A stretch of 7,391 nucleotides of DNA, taken from positions 1 through 7,391 of the forward strand of contig JAGOBZ010000157.1 in assembly GCA_017999015.1 (NCBI GenBank). Reading direction: 5' to 3'. Shown here in pieces: positions 1-5,358 of this stretch. This DNA comes from Kiritimatiellia bacterium (lineage in GTDB: Bacteria > Verrucomicrobiota > Kiritimatiellia > RFP12 > UBA1067). Position 1 is the first letter of the stretch. Each line of letters opens with the position of its first letter. A program made the translations under genes and the position numbers. The notes below the pieces were generated by a model that was not told the origin of the DNA, ran no database searches, and saw only the letters and a program-made list of their open reading frames with translations.

Positions 1-97
1 TTCTCTCCGAACATTAACAGGTCGTGAAGACAGGAGTGTCCGAGAGACTCTACTGCATGCGTTCGGCTTCGAAAACACACAGAAAGACGAGATTCAG
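1..97. other. Left-edge leader before the kinase gene
   Basis: No complete gene fits here. The kinase reading frame is open back to base 2, but it holds no in-frame ATG, GTG or TTG before 98. An upstream gene on the same strand could end at the TGA at 25-27 or the TAA at 15-17, in the other two frames, but only a few codons would lie in the window. I see no convincing -35/-10 promoter pair. A short hairpin (TTCG at 62-65 with CGAA at 70-73) is too small to interpret. The purine-rich stretch at 81-92 is at best a weak ribosome binding site for the ATG at 98. Confidence 0.5.
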
Positions 98-3000
98 ATG
101 AACATCCATACTTTCAACAGGCTGGTTGACAGACAACGAGTGTGGTCTTCCCGCATGGTCGTAATGATGACGGTGTCGGCGGTCTTGTTGATCGGATGGA
201 TGGCGCATCGGGCTGATCTGCAGATGCGTGAGGACCTTCTGATGCAGGCACGGATCATCAAGCAATCGGTGGACATCCATCTGCTTGGAAAGCTTTTCGG
301 ATCCAGCGACGACATCGAAAAGGCGGAATACAAACAGCTTAAGGAACACTTGATCAACATCAGGTCGGCCTATTCCAAGTGCCGTTTCCTGTACCTTCTA
401 GGCCGCAGGCCCGGCACCGATCCAGAAAAGGCGGCCGACCAGGTCTTTTTCTATTTGGATTCGGAGCCTGCCGGTTCAGAAGACTGTTCACCTCCCGGCC
501 AGTTGTACGAGGAGCTGGCCGATGAGGATGCACAAGTGTTCGACACCAAGATCGCAAAGGTTACGGGGCCGTTTAAAGACCGTTGGGGAACGTGGGTGTC
601 GGCGCTGGTGCCAATCACCGACCCGGCCACGGGCGCACTGGTCGCAGTCCTGGGGATGGACGTCGAGGCCCGCACCTGGAAATGGGATGTGGCTGCGCGG
701 ACGGCGCTGCCCGTAAGTCTGTTGTTGGTGTTGCTGATTGTCTTGGTCGCAAGGGTTGAAGCAACGCGTTCACACCAAGAAGAATCCGCGATCAAACCGA
801 TCCGGCAACGCTTACTGGTGCCGCTGGCCGCCGCGTTTGTCCTGCTGACGGCTGGATTGGGCGCTCTGCTGATCAAACAGCAGAACGACAGTTTGGACAG
901 GCTTAACCAGAAAACGCGGCAGGGGATCGCTGCCGCCCTGTCCGCAGCAACGGAGCAACAGGGCCAGATGTTGGGTGCGCTGGGCGAGGTCCTCCTCGGG
1001 GACAAGGAGTTGTGTGCCGCGCTGAAGGCTCGCGACCGGAATCTTTTGCTTGCGGAAAGCGAGAAGGTCTTCGCTTCCCTGAAGGCGGATTACCATCTGA
1101 CCGAATGCACGTTCATCGACCCGGACCGGGTCTGTCTGCTCCGTCTGCAAGCGCCTGAAAAGTATGGCGACCGCATCGATCGGGTGACGCTGCGAGGAGC
1201 TGAGCGTCGCCGCAAGACGGCTTTTGGCCTCGAATTAGGAACGCTGGGCATGTTTACCTTGAGGTCGGTTAGTCCGGTATACGACGGGGGCCGGCTCATC
1301 GGCTATCTGGATCTGGGCAGGGAGATCGGAACGGCCCTGCACATCCTGCATGCAAGAAACGGCGTCGACTTCGCGATCACGCTCCACAAAGCGTCGTTGG
1401 ACAGAGCCGGTTGGGAAGAGGGCATGAAGATTCTCAGACGGGAAGGCGATTGGGACCGGTTTCCGGCCGACGTCATGATCTACTCGAGTCTGCCCGAGCT
1501 TCCCGGCGAGTCCGAGCGGTTCATCGGCGAACAGATGCCGAAGGGTGACCGCAGCGTTATGGAAACGACTGCCGCCGGCCGGATCTGGAGCGTCATGACC
1601 TTTCCGCTTAAGGATGTCGCGGATTTGGAAGTGGGCAACCTGATTGTGTTCTCCGATATTACCGAAGCGAAAGCGGTCCAGAACCGGTTGAAAGCGGTGG
1701 GTTTCGGAGGTTGGCTGGTCCTGCTGGCCGGACTGTTCGGTTTCTTGTACGTTCTGCTTCGTCGCACCGATGCCAGCATCCGGCGGCAACAATTTCAGTT
1801 GCAGAACAGCGAAGAGCGGCACCGCGCCATGTTTGAGAATAATCCTTCTGTCCAGATCCTTATCGATTGCGTGACGGGGGCTATCATCGACGCCAATTCC
1901 GCAGCCTGTTCGTTTTACGGTTACACGCGGGAACGCATGCGGCAACTGCGTATTACGGACATCAACGCGATTTCTGCCGAACAGGCGCATCAGGTGCTTG
2001 AGCAGACCCGCGCCAAGAAAAACACTCAACGCTCCTTTCAGCATCGTTTGTCAAACGGACAGATCCGAGACGTTGAATCGAGGATGTGTGTCATCTCCGT
2101 CGACGGGAAGGATTGTCTGTATTCCATTGTTCAGGACATAACCGAACGCAGGCGGGCGGAAGAGGCGCTGAACAAGCAACGCCTGCTCGTCCAGGCGCTC
2201 ATGGAGAACATCCCCGACAACATCTACTTCAAGGATGAGAAGAGCCGGTTTATCCTAATGAACAAAATGCATGCCAAAACGTTCGGCCTCGACGATCCCG
2301 CAGAGGCCATCGGTAAGACGGATTTCGACTTTTTCACGGAAGAGCACGCCCATGCGGCCTTCGAAGCGGAGCAGGAAATCATACGGACCGGCATCCCCCT
2401 CTTGAATGCCGAGGAAAAAGAGACCTGGCCCGACGGCAGTTGCACGTGGGTCAACACGACCAAAATGCCTCTCTACGACACAAACGGGGTGATCATCGGG
2501 ACGTTCGGCATTTCGCATGACATCACGGAACACAAGCGGGTCAAGGAAGAGTTGCTGGAAAGCAACCGTCAGCTCATGGATGCCTCTGCCCGTGCTCGCG
2601 AGATGGCCGATCAGGCTCAGATGGCCAACACCGCCAAATCTGATTTCCTGGCCAACATGAGCCATGAGATTCGTACGCCCATGAACGGTGTCATCGGTAT
2701 GACCGGTTTACTGCTTGACACCGCATTGACCGACGAGCAGCGGCGCTATGCCGAAACCGTGCGGACCAGTGCCGAATCGCTCTTGGGGCTCATCAATGAC
2801 ATTCTCGATTTCTCCAAAAGCGAGGCGGGCAAGATGAAGCTGGAAATCCTTGATTTTGACCTGGAGGAACTCGTGCAGGATCTGGCTTCTACGATGGCAT
2901 TGCGCGCGCAGGACAAAGGTCTTGAACTGCTGTACAGCGTGGCCGACGGAGTCCCCACGCAGTTGCGGGGAGATCCTGGGCGCCTTCGCCAAATCCTGGG

Positions 3001-4651
3001 CAACCTTGTAAGTAACGCCATCAAGTTCACCCAGGCGGGAGAGGTTGCGATCTACGTGGCGATGGAAGCGGAAGACGCCACATCCGTCGTGCTTCGTTTG
3101 TCTGTCCGCGACACCGGTATCGGCATCCCGAAAGATAAGATCGGCATGCTCTTCGATAAATTCACGCAGGCGGACACCTCGACCACCCGCAAGTACGGCG
3201 GAACCGGCCTGGGTCTGGCCATCTGCAAGCAGTTGTCGGAATTAATGGACGGTACGGTGAGCGTCGAAAGCGAAGAAGGGAAGGGCTCGGAATTTTCTTT
3301 TACCGTGCGACTGACTAAACAAGCTGGAGGGGTGAAAGCCGACGCGCTCATGTCAGCGGATCTGCACACGGTGAGGGTTCTGGTTGTGGACGATAACGCG
3401 ACCAGCCGCGAGATTTTGACGACCTACCTGGCCTCTTGGGGCATGCGGCCTGCGGAAACGTCGGATGGCCCCTCCGCGCTGAAAATGCTCGTGCGGGCCA
3501 TAGAGTCGGGCGACCCTTTCCAAATCGCGATCCTTGACATGCAGATGCCGATCATGGACGGGGAGATGCTTGGCTTAGCCATCAAGGCGGATGAGCGTCT
3601 AGCCTCAATCCGTCTTGTGATGCTCACCTCTCTGGGGATACGGGGTAATCCCCGGCATTATATCGACATCGGGTTTTCGGCATGTCTGACCAAGCCCGCC
3701 CGGCATCAAGAGCTCAAACGTGTCCTTGCGATGGCCTTGTCAGATGGCAGGGATAGCGCCCCTCACTATCCACAGGAGACCGTAAAGCGTCAGACGCCAG
3801 AGGAACTGCTGGCGCAGCTCTCGGAGATCAAGGCCCGCATTCTGCTGGTCGAGGACAATATCACCAATCAGCAGGTGGCGTTGGGCATTCTGAAAAAGCT
3901 GGGTTTGCGGGCCGATGCCGTCGCCAACGGCGCGGAGGCGGTCAAGGCACTCGCCTCCCTTCCCTACGACCTGGTGCTCATGGACGTGCAAATGCCTGTG
4001 ATGGACGGGTTGGAGGCCACCCGCCAAATCCGCAGTCCGCAGTCCGTGGTCCTCAACCCTTCGATACCTGTCATCGCCATGACGGCCCGAGCCATGCAGG
4101 GCGATCAAGAAAAATGCCTGGCGGCAGGCATGAACGATTATGTTTCCAAGCCGGTGAACCCCCAGTCGCTGGCTCGGGTTCTCGCGAAATGGCTGAAGAC
4201 GGTCAAGGACGGGCAGAAGTCAGAGGCCGGTCCCTCAGAAGGAATGGCACGCCAATCAGAGATGCCGCCCCCCGACCTGCCGGTCTGGGATAGCGCGGGT
4301 TTGATGGAACGTGTGATGGAGGATCGGGATTTGGCGATCGCGGTTTTGGACGGATTTCCGGAAGACATCTTGCAGCGGATTCAGACTTTGAAAGCCTCTC
4401 TGGAGAGCGGAGATACCGCCGGCGTTGATCGTCAAGCCCACGCCATCAATGGGGCCGCTTCGATCATCGGAGGAGAAGCGCTGCGTGCGGCGGCGCTCGA
4501 GATTGAGAAGGCGGCGAAGGCGGGGGATCTCGCGGCGGCTGCGTTGCCGCTGCCCGCATTGATCCAGCGGTTTGAATGTTTGAGAGAGGTGATCGAAAGC
4601 CAACTCAAGATGTGGAGGAACGGCCATGCGCATTCTGATTGCAGAGGATGA
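98..4651 (+). CDS. Membrane hybrid sensor histidine kinase with two sensor regions, PAS-PAS-HisKA-HATPase-REC-REC-HPt
   Basis: A 1517-residue inner-membrane kinase that should autophosphorylate on a histidine in response to an extracytoplasmic signal and pass the phosphate through internal receiver and HPt domains. Predicted membrane segments lie at about 20-36, 203-219, 239-259 and 536-554. They enclose a first periplasmic region (37-202, Cache/PAS-like by appearance) and a second (260-535) resembling dCache_3, with the landmark YGDRID at 356-361 and a GYLDLG strand. Cytoplasmic order: PAS about 571-690, PAS about 696-815, a helical linker, HisKA with SHEIRTPMNG (phosphoacceptor His856), and HATPase_c with N box N969/N973, DTGIGIP at 1005-1011 and GGTGLGLAIC at 1034-1043. 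REC1 has D1098, D1099, D1147, T1177 and K1199. REC2 has E1252, D1253, D1296, T1329 and K1351. The HPt has His1448. All catalytic residues of the kinase and both receivers look intact, but the HPt has Asn1451 where Lys is usual. ATG 98 places the first membrane helix at a normal distance. The frame is open upstream, so a start outside the window is not excluded. The ligand is unknown. Confidence 0.95.
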   Translation: MNIHTFNRLVDRQRVWSSRMVVMMTVSAVLLIGWMAHRADLQMREDLLMQARIIKQSVDIHLLGKLFGSSDDIEKAEYKQLKEHLINIRSAYSKCRFLYLLGRRPGTDPEKAADQVFFYLDSEPAGSEDCSPPGQLYEELADEDAQVFDTKIAKVTGPFKDRWGTWVSALVPITDPATGALVAVLGMDVEARTWKWDVAARTALPVSLLLVLLIVLVARVEATRSHQEESAIKPIRQRLLVPLAAAFVLLTAGLGALLIKQQNDSLDRLNQKTRQGIAAALSAATEQQGQMLGALGEVLLGDKELCAALKARDRNLLLAESEKVFASLKADYHLTECTFIDPDRVCLLRLQAPEKYGDRIDRVTLRGAERRRKTAFGLELGTLGMFTLRSVSPVYDGGRLIGYLDLGREIGTALHILHARNGVDFAITLHKASLDRAGWEEGMKILRREGDWDRFPADVMIYSSLPELPGESERFIGEQMPKGDRSVMETTAAGRIWSVMTFPLKDVADLEVGNLIVFSDITEAKAVQNRLKAVGFGGWLVLLAGLFGFLYVLLRRTDASIRRQQFQLQNSEERHRAMFENNPSVQILIDCVTGAIIDANSAACSFYGYTRERMRQLRITDINAISAEQAHQVLEQTRAKKNTQRSFQHRLSNGQIRDVESRMCVISVDGKDCLYSIVQDITERRRAEEALNKQRLLVQALMENIPDNIYFKDEKSRFILMNKMHAKTFGLDDPAEAIGKTDFDFFTEEHAHAAFEAEQEIIRTGIPLLNAEEKETWPDGSCTWVNTTKMPLYDTNGVIIGTFGISHDITEHKRVKEELLESNRQLMDASARAREMADQAQMANTAKSDFLANMSHEIRTPMNGVIGMTGLLLDTALTDEQRRYAETVRTSAESLLGLINDILDFSKSEAGKMKLEILDFDLEELVQDLASTMALRAQDKGLELLYSVADGVPTQLRGDPGRLRQILGNLVSNAIKFTQAGEVAIYVAMEAEDATSVVLRLSVRDTGIGIPKDKIGMLFDKFTQADTSTTRKYGGTGLGLAICKQLSELMDGTVSVESEEGKGSEFSFTVRLTKQAGGVKADALMSADLHTVRVLVVDDNATSREILTTYLASWGMRPAETSDGPSALKMLVRAIESGDPFQIAILDMQMPIMDGEMLGLAIKADERLASIRLVMLTSLGIRGNPRHYIDIGFSACLTKPARHQELKRVLAMALSDGRDSAPHYPQETVKRQTPEELLAQLSEIKARILLVEDNITNQQVALGILKKLGLRADAVANGAEAVKALASLPYDLVLMDVQMPVMDGLEATRQIRSPQSVVLNPSIPVIAMTARAMQGDQEKCLAAGMNDYVSKPVNPQSLARVLAKWLKTVKDGQKSEAGPSEGMARQSEMPPPDLPVWDSAGLMERVMEDRDLAIAVLDGFPEDILQRIQTLKASLESGDTAGVDRQAHAINGAASIIGGEALRAAALEIEKAAKAGDLAAAALPLPALIQRFECLREVIESQLKMWRNGHAHSDCRG
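4614..4619 (+). promoter_or_regulatory. Strong ribosome binding site for the response regulator, inside the kinase gene
   Basis: GGAGGA lies six bases before the ATG at 4626 and is still within the coding sequence of the kinase. It fixes the regulator start and supports independent or coupled re-initiation by ribosomes finishing the kinase. Confidence 0.8.
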
Positions 4652-5210
4652 TTTAACGTCCCGCGTGATGCTGGTTGCCGTTTTGAAAAAGTTCGGCCAT
4701 GAAGCGGTACCGACTGTGAACGGTGAGGAGGCATGGGAAGCGATGCAAAAGAGTGACGCGCCCCGGCTTGCAATCCTTGATTGGATGATGCCCGGGATGA
4801 GCGGAGTGGAGGTCGTGCGACAGATCCGCGCACATACAACCGTTCCGCAACCTTACCTGATCATGTTGACGACCAAAGGCGAGAAGTCTGACCTGGTTGC
4901 CGGGCTTGAGGCGGGTGCTGACGACTATTTGGTGAAGCCGTTTCATCCGGCTGAACTGAAAGCCCGTGTGGCGGTCGGCATACGTCTGGTCGAGATGCAG
5001 GATCAAATGGCGGAAAAGATCAGGGAACTGTATCAGGCTTTGGATGACATCAAGACGTTACAAGGTTTTTTGCCCATCTGCATGCACTGCAAAAAAATCA
5101 GAAATGACAAGGGGTACTGGGAACAGATTGAGGCCTATGTCGGCCGCCATTCAAAAGCGGTCTTCAGCCATGGCATTTGCCCTGAGTGCATGCGGCAGCA
5201 CTACTCTTAA
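4626..5210 (+). CDS. Single-receiver response regulator with C-terminal CxxC...CxxC module
   Basis: A 194-residue cytoplasmic protein, probably the final phosphate acceptor of the adjacent kinase. The receiver domain spans about 1-120, with the acidic pair D8/D9 (after E7), phosphoacceptor D52 in LAILDWMMPGMSG, T82 and K104 in the typical LVKPF context. A helix rich in charged residues (about 121-146) follows, probably a coiled-coil linker. The tail at 147-194 has Cys152/Cys155 and Cys185/Cys188, spaced as two CxxC pairs about 30 residues apart, with His182 close by. This tail resembles an uncharacterised C-terminal module seen on other bacterial receivers and looks like a zinc-ribbon-type metal site, but binding is inferred. 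There is no helix-turn-helix, GGDEF, EAL or HD-GYP domain, so the output is not obvious. It may act through protein-protein contact. The gene overlaps the kinase by 26 bases in another frame and has a strong ribosome binding site. It ends with TAA at 5208-5210. Confidence 0.93.
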   Translation: MRILIAEDDLTSRVMLVAVLKKFGHEAVPTVNGEEAWEAMQKSDAPRLAILDWMMPGMSGVEVVRQIRAHTTVPQPYLIMLTTKGEKSDLVAGLEAGADDYLVKPFHPAELKARVAVGIRLVEMQDQMAEKIRELYQALDDIKTLQGFLPICMHCKKIRNDKGYWEQIEAYVGRHSKAVFSHGICPECMRQHYS

Positions 5211-5223
5211 ATCTTGCCCGTCA

Positions 5224-5251
5224 TCCTGTTGGTCGCGTGTCATTCCTGTTG
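5224..5251. repeat. Direct repeat TCCTGTTG, two copies 20 bp apart
   Basis: The 8-mer TCCTGTTG occurs at 5224-5231 and exactly again at 5244-5251, each preceded by CA or CAT. A start-to-start spacing of 20 bp is about two helical turns, which would suit a regulator binding one face of the DNA. With only two short copies, chance is also plausible. Confidence 0.3.
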
Positions 5252-5259
5252 AACGTTCA
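5250..5259. promoter_or_regulatory. 10-bp perfect palindrome TGAACGTTCA, possible operator
   Basis: A perfect inverted repeat with no spacer, centred about 26 bases before the LamG start and touching the second copy of the direct repeat. It is too short to be a terminator. It could be a dimer-binding site or chance. Confidence 0.25.
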
Positions 5260-5270
5260 TGTTGCGTCAT

Positions 5271-5275
5271 GAGGA
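5271..5275 (+). promoter_or_regulatory. Ribosome binding site of the LamG gene
   Basis: GAGGA lies five bases before the ATG at 5281 and favours that start over the in-frame ATG at 5269-5271, which has no purine-rich motif before it. The 5269 start would add the residues MRNP and one more positive charge to the signal peptide, so it remains possible. Confidence 0.6.
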
Positions 5276-5280
5276 ACCCT

Positions 5281-5358
5281 ATGTTGATTCAAGCTTCGTT
5301 TACAGCCCGTCTACTTACGGTCGGTGTTGTCGTTTGGACGGGCGCGGGACAATGCGCC
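5281..5358 (+). other. Predicted signal peptide of the LamG protein
   Basis: Residues 1-26 carry Arg10, then a hydrophobic core LLTVGVVVW (11-19), then the small-residue stretch TGAGQCA. Cleavage after Ala26 is the best guess. Cys25 follows A-G-Q, which is a poor lipobox, so a lipoprotein is less likely than a standard exported protein. Confidence 0.6.

Larger units (their letters stand above)
5211..5280. other. Intergenic gap before the LamG gene
   Basis: Seventy bases separate the regulator stop from the next start. There is no GC-rich stem followed by a T run, so no intrinsic terminator is visible and read-through from the signalling genes is possible. No clear sigma-70 promoter pair is seen. 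The gap contains the direct repeat and palindrome listed separately. Confidence 0.5.

Noticed and set aside
62..73. Four-base-pair hairpin TTCG-GCTT-CGAA upstream of the kinase
   Set aside because: Too short to be a terminator or a structured regulatory RNA on its own.
1235..2044. 269-codon open frame on the minus strand inside the kinase gene
   Set aside because: It lies opposite the sensor and first PAS domain, which are clearly coding on the plus strand. No domain or ribosome binding site supports it.
3632..3655. Small inverted repeat GGGGAT...ATCCCC in the kinase gene
   Set aside because: A 6-bp stem within the coding region of REC1, with no T run and no gene boundary nearby. Probably chance.
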